Source: Verrucomicrobiales bacterium
GTDB lineage: Bacteria > Verrucomicrobiota > Verrucomicrobiia > Verrucomicrobiales > DEV007
Assembly (NCBI GenBank): GCA_029213065.1
Contig: JARGPH010000001.1
Location: 370,077 to 434,076 of the forward strand
Length of the DNA: 64,000 nt
Direction of reading: 5' to 3'
The notes beneath the pieces are model-generated. The model was not told the origin of the DNA. It searched no databases and was given only the letters and a program-made list of their open reading frames with translations. The position numbers were made by a program, and so were the translations under genes. Below are positions 52,987-61,484 of the stretch, one piece after another. Numbering within the stretch: the stretch's first letter is position 1; each line of letters opens with the position of its first letter.

Positions 52987-53994
52987 ATGAAAACAAAATC
53001 CACCCTGACATTACTCGCAACCGGTGCACTGCTCCTCGGCAGTATCGGTCTTACTCAAGCTGAAGAAAAAGAACGCCCCAAAGGCGGAAAGGGCGACGGC
53101 TCGTTCTTCAAAACGATGGACACCAACGGTGACAAGTCCATTTCAAAAGAGGAAGCCGGGGACAAATGGGAGCGCCTCGGCAAGCTCGACAAGGACGGTG
53201 ACGGCTCCGTAAACGTTCAGGAATTGATGGCTGCCCGCGGTGGCAAAGGGAAAGGCAAACCGGGCGAAAAACCTGAAGGCAAAGACGGAGAAAGACCTAA
53301 AGGTGCCCCCCGTGACGGAGGCCCCGGCGAAATGTTCAAGCGCGCCGACAAAAACAATGACGGCAAGATCTCCAAAGATGAAGTCCCCGAGCGAGCGTGG
53401 GAACGTCTCGGAAAACTCGACACCGACGGCGATGGTGCCGTGAGTGGCGAAGAGGCCAAGGCCGGTCGCCCTGAAGGTGGCCGCCCCGGCGAGGGCCGCC
53501 CCGGCGGACCTCCAAGCAAGGAGGAAGCCGCCGAAAGATTTGCGAAGGCGGACAAGAATGGCGACGGCAAACTGAGCAAAGATGAAGTGCCCGCTGAACA
53601 TTGGGAGCGCCTTGGCAAACTCGACAAAGATGGCGACAACGCAGTCTCAAAAGAGGAGATGGCAGCGCTCGCAGCGATGATGCGTGAGCGGGGCGGCAAG
53701 GGCGGCCGTGAAGGAGGTAAAGGTAAAGGCAAAGGAGACCGTCCTGATGGCGGCCCCGGCGCGATGTTTGATCGCTTCGACAAAGACGAAGACGGCAAAC
53801 TCGCAGAAAGCGAAGTCCCCGAAGAAATGTGGGCGAAAGTCCGCAAAGCGGACGATGACGCCGATGGCCTCGTCAGCAAAGCCGAATTCGACAAAGTGAT
53901 GTCCCGGCGTGACGGCAGAAAGCCTGGGGGCGATAAGCCCGAAGGCGGCGAGAAGAAAAAACGCCCTGCACTCGAAGGTGACACGGAGGCTTAA
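52987..53994 (+). CDS. Secreted EF-hand protein with eight calcium loops
   Basis: About 335 residues from the ATG at 52987 (MKTKSTLTLLATGALL...), with a signal peptide of about 25 residues. Eight EF-hand loops occur as four pairs: DTNGDKSIS, DKDGDGSVN, DKNNDGKIS, DTDGDGAVS, DKNGDGKLS, DKDGDNAVS, DKDEDGKLA and DDDADGLVS. Linkers are rich in Gly, Lys and Pro (GGKGKGKPGEKPEGKDG type). Extracellular or periplasmic calcium binding is expected; structural or matrix use is inferred. A terminator follows. Confidence 0.9.
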   Translation: MKTKSTLTLLATGALLLGSIGLTQAEEKERPKGGKGDGSFFKTMDTNGDKSISKEEAGDKWERLGKLDKDGDGSVNVQELMAARGGKGKGKPGEKPEGKDGERPKGAPRDGGPGEMFKRADKNNDGKISKDEVPERAWERLGKLDTDGDGAVSGEEAKAGRPEGGRPGEGRPGGPPSKEEAAERFAKADKNGDGKLSKDEVPAEHWERLGKLDKDGDNAVSKEEMAALAAMMRERGGKGGREGGKGKGKGDRPDGGPGAMFDRFDKDEDGKLAESEVPEEMWAKVRKADDDADGLVSKAEFDKVMSRRDGRKPGGDKPEGGEKKKRPALEGDTEA

Positions 53995-54028
53995 CCGCCC
54001 CGACTTTTTTAGAAACCCGATCTTTTAC

Positions 54029-54062
54029 AAACCCGGTTTCACTTCTGTGATGCCGGGTTTTT
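54029..54062 (+). terminator. Intrinsic terminator after EF-hand gene
   Basis: AAACCCGG (54029-54036) pairs with CCGGGTTT (54053-54060), with an inner TCAC/GTGA pairing and a T-run to 54062. It lies 35 bases after the EF-hand stop. Confidence 0.8.
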
Positions 54063-54078
54063 CCTATTCGGACTTCGT

Positions 54079-54486
54079 CTACTCTTTAGGATAAAAGGTC
54101 GGCTTGATGCGTCCCTCTTTCCCTTTCGGCCACTCAGCGCCCTCCGCGATCCAACGCCTTATGACAGCCACATCCTCTTTCGTGGGCTTCGGCCCGACCA
54201 TCGGCATCGCCATTTCATGCATCTCAGGAGACTCCAGAGCAATCACCATGAGGCTCTCATCCGGTTTTCCCGGCAGAATGTAGGACTGCCCTGCTTCGTT
54301 TTTAGCGAAGGCTAATTTGGCAGTCTCAAAACTCACTTTGTCTTTCAGAGTCCTGCGATTGTGACAATGCACACAGCGCTCCTGCAGAATGGGTTTGATA
54401 TCTTTCACAAAGGAAACCGGTGCATCCTCACAAAAAGCAGGGTTCAAAAATGCGACGGTGGCGAAAAGAACAAAAGGAGATCTCAT
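54079..54486 (-). CDS. Periplasmic cytochrome c of the Planctomycete type
   Basis: A 135-residue protein with a signal peptide of about 18 residues. One heme-binding motif, CVHCH, sits in the context FVKDIKPILQERCVHCHNRR, the usual opening of the small cytochromes found in PVC bacteria. The distal Met is probably in MAMPMVG. It is likely a soluble or membrane-associated electron carrier. It lies downstream of the exporter permease by 61 bases on the same strand but is not obviously related to it. Confidence 0.85.
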   Translation of the reverse strand: MRSPFVLFATVAFLNPAFCEDAPVSFVKDIKPILQERCVHCHNRRTLKDKVSFETAKLAFAKNEAGQSYILPGKPDESLMVIALESPEMHEMAMPMVGPKPTKEDVAVIRRWIAEGAEWPKGKEGRIKPTFYPKE

Positions 54487-54547
54487 TGCTTAAATCTATC
54501 GGAAACAAGGCCACACAACAACTTCCGATTCAGCACCGGGAGAGTGC

Positions 54548-55867
54548 CTATTCGTGTCGCAGTGCTTCGACCGGATTCATATCGGCGGCGCGAAAAGCCG
54601 GATAAATACCGAAGAGGACACCCGTCATCACAGAGATCGAAAACGCCATCGCCGGGGCCCAGAACTCAATCACTGTTTTCATGCCCGCGAAATGAGTGAT
54701 GACCACCGGAATCGCAATACCAAGGGCCACCCCGAGCAATCCTCCCGCACCTGACAGCATCACCGTCTCAATGAGAAACTGAGTCACAATGTCTTTCTTT
54801 TTCGCCCCGAGAGCACGGCGAATTCCAATCTCACGCGTCCTCTCGGTTACGGTGGCGAGCATGATATTCATGATCCCGATGCCGCCGACCAGCAGCGAGA
54901 TCGCCGCAATGGAACCGAGAACGATATTGAAAATCTGCTTGGTTCGCTCGGCACGCTGAAGAAGGTCGAGAGGAACGGTCATTTTATAATCCACGTCCTT
55001 GTGGTTTCTCTCCAGAATGTGCTGAATCGCCAGCGCGGCTGGCTTGACCTGGTCGGGATCTTCAATGCGAACGGTCACTTCATGAAGCTCCACCTTGATC
55101 GCTTCGAAACTACCTGACCGATATTTAAAAAGGACATCACCGAAGTGGTCCTTCAGCGTCGACATGGGAACCATCATCTCCATTCCCTCACCACTGGACT
55201 GAGAAGAACTCTCCATCCCCTCGGCCGATGCGGCTACGGCAGGATCATCTTCAATCACACCGATGACGCGAAAGTAGCTCGTTCTCATGCGCACCGTGAG
55301 GCCAATGGGCTCTTCGAGAGGAAAGAGCTGCCGCGCGAGGCTCTCCGTGAGAACGCAAACGGGTGCGCTGCTGGCCATTTCCAATTTCGTGAAAAACCGT
55401 CCTCTCACGACATCCCGGTTTTTCATCGTGGGATACCAGGAAACCGTTCCGAGGACAACCCCGTCGACGCTGTTGGTCCGATTCCAGAGAAAGTCCTTCA
55501 CCTCCCTCGACGGGACCGTGATCTCAATACCGGGAACCGTCGCCTGCATCTGGAGAATATCATGATAGGTCAATCCATACTCGAGAATCAAGGAACGCTC
55601 CTGCTCCCCCGCTGTTGTATTGTTAGTCGGCTTTACCGACTCGAGAATAACATTCTGACTTCCGAGATCCTTAATCTGCTGCTGCGCCTCGTAGCTGGCC
55701 CCCTCGCCGATCGCCAACATCGCAATCACCGAGCACACCCCGAAGACGATCCCCATCGCCGTGAGCATGGAGCGCAGCTTGTGCATCCAGAGGCTCTTGA
55801 CCCCGAGGATGACGGCGCGCTTCAATCGAAAGAGCGAAACGCCACTGATGATATCGAGCAGCTTCAT
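54548..55867 (-). CDS. MacB-type ABC transporter permease
   Basis: A 439-residue membrane protein. An N-terminal helix ([20 protein letters not shown], about 27-46) is followed by a large periplasmic MacB-type domain and three C-terminal helices of the FtsX region ([60 protein letters not shown]). [19 protein letters not shown] is the family coupling segment. It lacks the ATPase part of fused MacB, which is encoded by the previous gene, overlapping it by one base. It would form a mechanotransmission exporter with the adaptor and the TolC-like protein. Confidence 0.92.
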   Translation of the reverse strand: MKLLDIISGVSLFRLKRAVILGVKSLWMHKLRSMLTAMGIVFGVCSVIAMLAIGEGASYEAQQQIKDLGSQNVILESVKPTNNTTAGEQERSLILEYGLTYHDILQMQATVPGIEITVPSREVKDFLWNRTNSVDGVVLGTVSWYPTMKNRDVVRGRFFTKLEMASSAPVCVLTESLARQLFPLEEPIGLTVRMRTSYFRVIGVIEDDPAVAASAEGMESSSQSSGEGMEMMVPMSTLKDHFGDVLFKYRSGSFEAIKVELHEVTVRIEDPDQVKPAALAIQHILERNHKDVDYKMTVPLDLLQRAERTKQIFNIVLGSIAAISLLVGGIGIMNIMLATVTERTREIGIRRALGAKKKDIVTQFLIETVMLSGAGGLLGVALGIAIPVVITHFAGMKTVIEFWAPAMAFSISVMTGVLFGIYPAFRAADMNPVEALRHE

Positions 55868-56577
55868 CAGTTCGGTTCGTCGTAGGTATCGAAGGCGACC
55901 TCGCCATCTTTCAGTCGAATGACACGCGGGGTGCGATCCGCCATTGCTTCATCATGCGTAATCATGATGAGCGTTTTACCCTCCGCGTTCAGTTCATCAA
56001 AAATTTGAAGAATATCGCCACCTGACTTCGAATCGAGGTTACCGGTCGCTTCATCCGCGAGGATGACGGCAGGATCACAGGACAACGCCCTCGCGATCGC
56101 GACACGTTGCTGCTGGCCGCCGGAAAGTTCGGTGGGACGGTGATCGAGCCGTTTCCCCAATCCCACTTTCGTGGCGAGCTCGATGGCGATTTCGCGGCTC
56201 TCCTTCTCGGAAACGCCCTGGTAGTATAGCGGCACTTCGATGTTCTCCACCACGGTGAGCTGCTGGATCAAATTGTAGCTTTGAAAAATGAAACCGAGTT
56301 CTTTGCCCCTCACCTTTGAGAGATCATCATCGGACAAGTGAGACACATCAGTGCCCGAGAGAAAGTATTCACCGATGGTGGGCTGATCGAGACAACCGAG
56401 AATATTCAACATCGTCGACTTTCCCCCGCCCGATGGCCCGAGTATGGAAATATAGTCGCCGGGGTAAATCTTCAGATTCACTTTCTGAAGCGCCTTAACC
56501 GTGAATTCCCCCATTGTGTAATGTTTCTCAACACCACGGAGTTCAATCACAGGTTCTGTGTCAGGTCTGCGGGACAT
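55867..56577 (-). CDS. ABC transporter ATP-binding protein, MacB/LolD type
   Basis: A 236-residue ATPase. Walker A is GPSGGGKST (about 50-58), signature LSGGQQQR (about 149), Walker [13 protein letters not shown] (about 169), with the stacking His in MITHDE. The [22 protein letters not shown] stretch contains the Q-loop of the LolD/MacB group, here quoted in part. It is upstream of and overlaps the permease gene by one base, and follows the adaptor gene by 37 bases. Confidence 0.95.
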   Translation of the reverse strand: MSRRPDTEPVIELRGVEKHYTMGEFTVKALQKVNLKIYPGDYISILGPSGGGKSTMLNILGCLDQPTIGEYFLSGTDVSHLSDDDLSKVRGKELGFIFQSYNLIQQLTVVENIEVPLYYQGVSEKESREIAIELATKVGLGKRLDHRPTELSGGQQQRVAIARALSCDPAVILADEATGNLDSKSGGDILQIFDELNAEGKTLIMITHDEAMADRTPRVIRLKDGEVAFDTYDEPN

Positions 56578-56614
56578 CCTTGCCTGGTTACTATTCGGAA
56601 AAAAGACGAAAGCC

Positions 56615-58441
56615 TTATGCCTTCTTCGGCAATTTCTTCTTCGTCACTTTCTCGGCTTCAACTGTCGAAGTTGTTTTCCGCCCGGTCCCTTTCTCAATGA
56701 CCCGCTTATTCTCCCCTGCCATTTGCAATTGGGTCGGTTCGTAACCGTCAGGCATTTTCAGAAACACTTCGTCGCCGTCGACAACACCCTCGTTGATTTC
56801 GATGAAATCGTTATTGTAGGAGCCGGTGTTTACTTTCTGACGCTTGTAGCCTGTCAGGGTTTTCAAAAACACAAAGTGCTCGTCATTCTCAACGAAGACC
56901 GACTGAACCGGCACAAAAGTAACGTCACTGAGCTCTCTTACGATGATCTCCACTTTAGCGCTCATCCCCGGTTTGAGGAACTCGTGGGTGCCTTCAATTT
57001 CCACTGTCGCGGGATACACCTTCAGTGAAGGATTGTAACGTGAAGCATTCGAGTCGGGAAGCACCGCCACTTTCGCGATGCGTCCGAGTAGCGTTTTGTC
57101 AGGAACTGATTCCGCCGTGATGTAAACCTTTTGGCCCAGTTCGATTTTCTTGATGTTGGATTCGTGAATATTCACTTCCACACCGAGTTTTGACATGTCG
57201 GGAATTGTGATGATGGGCTGTCCCGTTTTGAGGGTGGCCCCTTCTGCAATCCCTTCATAATAGCGCGATGTGTAATAATTGTCATTCGCACCACCGTAGG
57301 CTATCAAACCGGGGAGCTCGGCACGAATCACACAACTCGCGACCTGATCCTCCAAATTTTTCCGCTTCTTCAGCTCAAGTTCGTATCGGCGCTTCGCGGA
57401 ACGAAACCGTGCGTATATCTGCGACATCTTTGCCATTTCCTCGCGCTTGCTGCGAATCAGGGAAAGGAGCGCCTCCTCGTAGTGGGAAAGCATTTTCTCC
57501 GCCTCTTTCGGAAACTCGTAATCGCGGAAAAGCTCGAGTTCAGTTTCAGAACGCTGTAAAGCAAGCCGTGCCTTGTCCAGCCCGACAATCTCATTCTCAA
57601 GCGTTTGCTTCGTGATGAAATCTCTCTGATGAAGACGTTTTGCCCCTTCCACCGATTCCGCGACAACCGACAACTGAGAAGCGGCAACGAGGGCCTCATC
57701 CTTCATCCGCCGGATCGTTTGCTCAGCCTCCCCGTCACCGAGGAGTTCGTTTTTGAGAAAGGCACCGAAATTCACATTGGAAGCAAGACTGTCGTCAGCC
57801 TCCAATTCAAACGGATTCATCTCATCGTCATCGTCGGCAGACTCGGCGAGTTTTTTGGTATCGAAAGCCTTAACAATCAGTTCGGTAGCCTCCTTTTCGT
57901 AAACCTGTAAGGTCTCGTTATCGAATGGGAGCCCGAGTTTTTTCAGGGTACCTTCAGCGGCCTCCGCGCCGACAAATTTCTGAAAATCGAGCAACGCGAA
58001 CCTCAGCTTCTGACGCTCGGCCTTGATGTCACTGAGCGCCTCACTCTCCTCGATTTCGATATTCTGCTTCGCCTCGGCATAAGCAGACTCGACCTGCTGA
58101 AACTGAACATCGTGATCAACAATCTCCTCTTCCAGTTCGGATGGATCGAGACGCACAAGCACCTTCTCATTCTCAACATCTTCCTCAGTGACCATGTAAC
58201 CCTCGTCGATGATTTCGAGGATCTTGATACCTGTCTTCAATGACACTTCATTGCGGAATTCGAGGAAATTTAACGCCTGAATGTTGCCTCCTTCGAGGAC
58301 ATCGATGGTGAGGTCCCCCCGTTGCGCCTTTGTCACAGGTAAGTCGGAGGTATCGCTACCCGAAGCATCCGATTTCGAGAACAATACCCCTAATGCGATG
58401 ACGACGGCGATACCGCCTCCTATGATGACCCACTTTTTCAT
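56615..58441 (-). CDS. Periplasmic adaptor protein (HlyD/MacA family), long form
   Basis: A 608-residue protein, about 200 residues longer than MacA. An N-terminal membrane helix at about 4-23 is followed by a lipoyl half (GDLTIDVLEGGNIQALN), then a very long helical hairpin (about 90-400) with many Glu, Lys and Leu, then the beta-barrel (EVNIHESNIKKIELGQKVYI) and membrane-proximal domains ending GDEVFLKMPDG. The extended hairpin suggests a deep tunnel toward the TolC-like protein. It follows the TolC-like gene by 33 bases. Confidence 0.9.
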   Translation of the reverse strand: MKKWVIIGGGIAVVIALGVLFSKSDASGSDTSDLPVTKAQRGDLTIDVLEGGNIQALNFLEFRNEVSLKTGIKILEIIDEGYMVTEEDVENEKVLVRLDPSELEEEIVDHDVQFQQVESAYAEAKQNIEIEESEALSDIKAERQKLRFALLDFQKFVGAEAAEGTLKKLGLPFDNETLQVYEKEATELIVKAFDTKKLAESADDDDEMNPFELEADDSLASNVNFGAFLKNELLGDGEAEQTIRRMKDEALVAASQLSVVAESVEGAKRLHQRDFITKQTLENEIVGLDKARLALQRSETELELFRDYEFPKEAEKMLSHYEEALLSLIRSKREEMAKMSQIYARFRSAKRRYELELKKRKNLEDQVASCVIRAELPGLIAYGGANDNYYTSRYYEGIAEGATLKTGQPIITIPDMSKLGVEVNIHESNIKKIELGQKVYITAESVPDKTLLGRIAKVAVLPDSNASRYNPSLKVYPATVEIEGTHEFLKPGMSAKVEIIVRELSDVTFVPVQSVFVENDEHFVFLKTLTGYKRQKVNTGSYNNDFIEINEGVVDGDEVFLKMPDGYEPTQLQMAGENKRVIEKGTGRKTTSTVEAEKVTKKKLPKKA

Positions 58442-58474
58442 ACCTTGGAGAGAGACGCCCTTAAAGGATGAACC

Positions 58475-60196
58475 TTAAAGAGATTCGTTCTCGAGCTTTT
58501 TAACCCACGAACCGTCTTCCTTAATATACAAGATACCCATGTCCCTCCAAAGGCGTAATCGTGCTAAGGTATGATCGACTACGGTTGACGTGCGCTGGTT
58601 CTGTGCACTGAGGAGGTCATTTTGCGCGTCAATGAGGTCTCGTGCCTCACCTCTCCCGAGATCCTGGAGGAGATTCTGCTCCTCAAGTCGACTCGCGGCG
58701 AGAGCCACTCCCTTTTCCGCAATTTCGAAATTCAACCGGGCCTGATCAAGAGCTCTCCAGTCATCATAAATCTGAAGTCGCACCTGATCCTTCTGGGACT
58801 CGGCAGCTCGTTTCGCGCGCTCCAGAGAAATGAAAGCAATTCGATAGAGGTTGCGCTCTGATTTGCGATCGAGCGGCAGATCTACATCGAGGGAAGTCGA
58901 CCATCTCCGGCGATCAAAATTAATGTTCGGCGTCGTGTCGCCCGGATCACTGACGGAATTGTAATCCAACCCGACGTCAACACCGGGGAGAAGGCCATTC
59001 TTCGCGACTTTGATGCGACGCTCGGCATCCTCTACCTGATCAGTGACCGTGGCAATTTCCGGCCGGGTTACCAATGCAATCTGCACGGCCTCGTCGCGTG
59101 TCACCGGAGGTGCCTCAATCCGCAACTTCTGCAGTTCTTTGTCATCCAGAATAATCTGCTTCTCAACGGGCAGCCCGAGAGAGAGTTTCAGATTATCCAA
59201 ACGAGTCTGGTAGGTTCGAATCGAGTTAATCCACCGGCTCTCCGCCTGCAGAGTCGCCTGTTGCAGCTGTCCTATCTCCGTTTTCGTTCGACGATTCTCC
59301 TCTGCAAGAGCCTGCTCCCGCTCGCCGTTGATCAGAAATCCCTGATAAGCCGCGTAGTTGTTTTGAATCTGATCCCTTGCCTGCAACACATTGTAGTAGT
59401 CGCTCACGACATCGACGATGAAGCTTCTCCGAAACGTGGCAAAATCCCTGAGATCATAGAGGAGATCTCGCTCTTCCTGAGTCAACGCTTCCATCGTCAC
59501 CGTGGTTCCGCCGCCTTTGAGCAATGGCTGCACTACGGATACGGCGAGATCTGATTCATTGAGAGAACGGTTCCCCGTCATCAACCGGAGAAAATCCTGC
59601 GTAAAATCCGCCGACACCCGCGCTCCCGTCATCGAGAGCCAGTTGAAGCCTGCGGTCCGGTTTTGGGCCATCGTATTGGTTGAAACCAATTCGGTGAGAT
59701 TCTGTTGAACCTGTGCATTTCTCGAATCACCCGAGCGAACACCGTTTCCATTGATATTGAAAATCGGGGTCAATCTCCATCGGGCCAATGTCAGATCGAG
59801 AGCCGAGATAAAAACCCGCTCGCGCTGGGAGAGGTAGTCACGCCCGTAGCTGACCCCGGCCTCCATCGCATCGTCAAGACTGAGCACTTTCGCCCTTTTT
59901 TCCTCAAGAGCAGCTTTCCCGAGAAAGCTCGATCCGCCTCCGCCGGTTTTGTATTTGGAGAGATCGACCTCCTTCAAGTCGTCGACATCGACACTGGACG
60001 GCTCGACATTCTCGACCTCGGGAGTCTTCGAATACAAAATCGAATACGCCTCCTTATCCGCCCGGGTATGATACATCTCAGGAGAGCAGGAAATGAGGGA
60101 AAAACCCAATGCCCCGGCCACCGAAAGAAGACGCCAAACTGGCGCCGTCCGCTTGTCATAACAGGCTGAACCTTCTGCAATTTTGTCTTTTCGCAT
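58475..60196 (-). CDS. TolC-family outer membrane efflux lipoprotein
   Basis: A 573-residue protein with a lipobox LISC (Cys37). Two long alpha-helical OEP repeats are seen, for example YNVLQARDQIQNNYAAYQGF and, in the second half, LNFEIAEKGVALAASRLEEQ and GEARDLIDAQNDLLSAQNQR. Long coiled helices and beta segments fit a trimeric channel. It is first in the minus-strand run with the adaptor, ATPase and permease. The start is the ATG at 60196. Confidence 0.9.
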   Translation of the reverse strand: MRKDKIAEGSACYDKRTAPVWRLLSVAGALGFSLISCSPEMYHTRADKEAYSILYSKTPEVENVEPSSVDVDDLKEVDLSKYKTGGGGSSFLGKAALEEKRAKVLSLDDAMEAGVSYGRDYLSQRERVFISALDLTLARWRLTPIFNINGNGVRSGDSRNAQVQQNLTELVSTNTMAQNRTAGFNWLSMTGARVSADFTQDFLRLMTGNRSLNESDLAVSVVQPLLKGGGTTVTMEALTQEERDLLYDLRDFATFRRSFIVDVVSDYYNVLQARDQIQNNYAAYQGFLINGEREQALAEENRRTKTEIGQLQQATLQAESRWINSIRTYQTRLDNLKLSLGLPVEKQIILDDKELQKLRIEAPPVTRDEAVQIALVTRPEIATVTDQVEDAERRIKVAKNGLLPGVDVGLDYNSVSDPGDTTPNINFDRRRWSTSLDVDLPLDRKSERNLYRIAFISLERAKRAAESQKDQVRLQIYDDWRALDQARLNFEIAEKGVALAASRLEEQNLLQDLGRGEARDLIDAQNDLLSAQNQRTSTVVDHTLARLRLWRDMGILYIKEDGSWVKKLENESL

Positions 60197-60255
60197 CTCG
60201 TGTTCCCCTTACTCGCGTTTACCCCCACAATGTGCAAGGACGCTAATCAGCCAAT

Positions 60256-60284
60256 TTCGCACTTTTTAGACAGCAAAATGCGAA
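60256..60284. promoter_or_regulatory. Inverted repeat between rnpB and the exporter operon
   Basis: TTCGCA-C-TTTT (60256-60266) faces AAAATGCGAA (60275-60284): ten paired bases with one bulged C and an eight-base loop. It lies 60-88 bases before the TolC-like start and 19 bases after the rnpB 3' end. It could be an operator for the exporter genes or part of the rnpB 3' tail. No T-run makes it a clear terminator. Confidence 0.35.
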
Positions 60285-60302
60285 TTCTCGAAGCGAAGAA
60301 GT

Positions 60303-60741
60303 GGAACGGGCCTTCGTAAGCCGGATCCTGTTCGTCGAGCCCTGATGGAACTCAACGGACGATCATTTATCTAACGAGACACCCACGTAAACGCGAGCGC
60401 CTCATTCCCCGCCGAAGCAGGGTGCGACTAATACCCGGGATCATTCTGCAGCCGAAGCCACAGAGCCGGACCGACAACCCGTTTTCCCTGTTATGTCTTG
60501 CACCGTATGGGGTTTTTCATGCCCCCGTTGTTACCTCCGGGGCGGTGAGCTCTTACCTCGCCTTTTCACCCTTACCCTTCGTCGCTCAAAGAGCTTCGAA
60601 GGGCGGTTTATTTTCTGCGACACTTTCCGTCACCCGTTCATTTTAAACGGGTGCCCCGACTTTCACCGGGCATACTGCCGTGCGGTGTCCGGACTTTCCT
60701 CTAAGCGCCTAAGCACCCAGCGATCATCTCCGGCCCGTTCC
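60303..60741 (-). ncRNA. rnpB: RNase P RNA, bacterial type A-like
   Basis: About 439 bases on the minus strand. The 5' end and 3' end pair as helix P1 (GGAACGGGCC, plus positions 60732-60741, with GGCCCGTTCC, plus positions 60303-60312). Conserved regions visible on the minus strand are GAGGAAAGTCCGGAC (around 60690-60702), GCAGTATGCCCGGTGAAA, GTGAAAAGGCGAGGTAAGAG, TTAGATAAATGATCG (60361-60375) and AACAGGATCCGGCTTA (60318-60333). These are the universal core of RNase P RNA, which matures tRNA 5' ends. Boundaries are set by P1. Confidence 0.96.
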
Positions 60742-60803
60742 ATCGGGATTCTACGTGATCCTGTGAAAAACTGCCAATGGAGTTTTCAGGAAGATTTTGT
60801 GCT

Positions 60804-61484
60804 CTACGATCGCCTCCACCGGTACCCCACCCCCCTTACCGTCTCGATGAGGGTGGGCGACTCGGGATCCGGCTCGACTTTGTGCCGGAGTTTTGAAATG
60901 TGCTGATCGAGGGTTCGGGACTCGGGATAGTAGTCCATTCCCCAGCACTCATCGAGGAGGTCGTCGCGGCTCACCGCCTCGTTTGCCCGGTCACTGAGAA
61001 CTTTGAGAATAGCGACCTCACGCGGAGTCAGTTCGATCTCCCGGTCTTCAGCCGTCGCTCTGAGCTGTTTGGGAAATACCTTTAAATGCCCCATTTCAAA
61101 AGAATCCGCGGTTTCAGTCTTCGCGGTCGTTCGGCGCAAGGCTCTTCGAATCCTGGCAACCAGCTCATGCTTTCCGAATGGCTTCCGGATAAAGTCGTCG
61201 GCTCCCAACTCAAGCCCCACGACGACATCCACCTCCTCGTTCTTTGCCGAAAGGAACAGAACCGGAGTGTTCGCATCCTCCGCCCGAATTTCACGACAAA
61301 CACTGAACCCGTCTTTCTTCGGCATCATGATATCGAGGCAAACGAGGTCCGGCTTCTCTTCCGCCCAAAGCTTCAGTGCCTCCTTCCCGTCGCGGGCGAG
61401 AACCGGGCTAAAACCCTCCATCGCGAGAATTTTTCGAATGCTGTCTCCGGTGACGGGATCATCTTCGGCGATTAGTATTTTCAT
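60804..61484 (-). CDS. OmpR/PhoB family response regulator
   Basis: A 226-residue two-domain regulator. The receiver has the acidic pair in IAEDDP, phosphate-accepting Asp51 (VCLDIMMPKKDG), and the conserved Lys in DDFIRKPFGKHEL. The winged-helix output domain carries LTPREVAILKVLSDRANEAV and ends TLIETVRGVGYRWR. The start ATG overlaps the stop of the sensor kinase gene by four bases. Target genes are unknown; the exporter operon downstream, beyond rnpB, is one possibility. Confidence 0.96.
   Translation of the reverse strand: MKILIAEDDPVTGDSIRKILAMEGFSPVLARDGKEALKLWAEEKPDLVCLDIMMPKKDGFSVCREIRAEDANTPVLFLSAKNEEVDVVVGLELGADDFIRKPFGKHELVARIRRALRRTTAKTETADSFEMGHLKVFPKQLRATAEDREIELTPREVAILKVLSDRANEAVSRDDLLDECWGMDYYPESRTLDQHISKLRHKVEPDPESPTLIETVRGVGYRWRRS

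Noticed and set aside
60422..60906. Plus-strand open frames over the region between the TolC-like gene and the response regulator
   Set aside because: This DNA is the RNase P RNA gene on the minus strand, with paired ends and conserved core sequence; the frames have no protein-like features.
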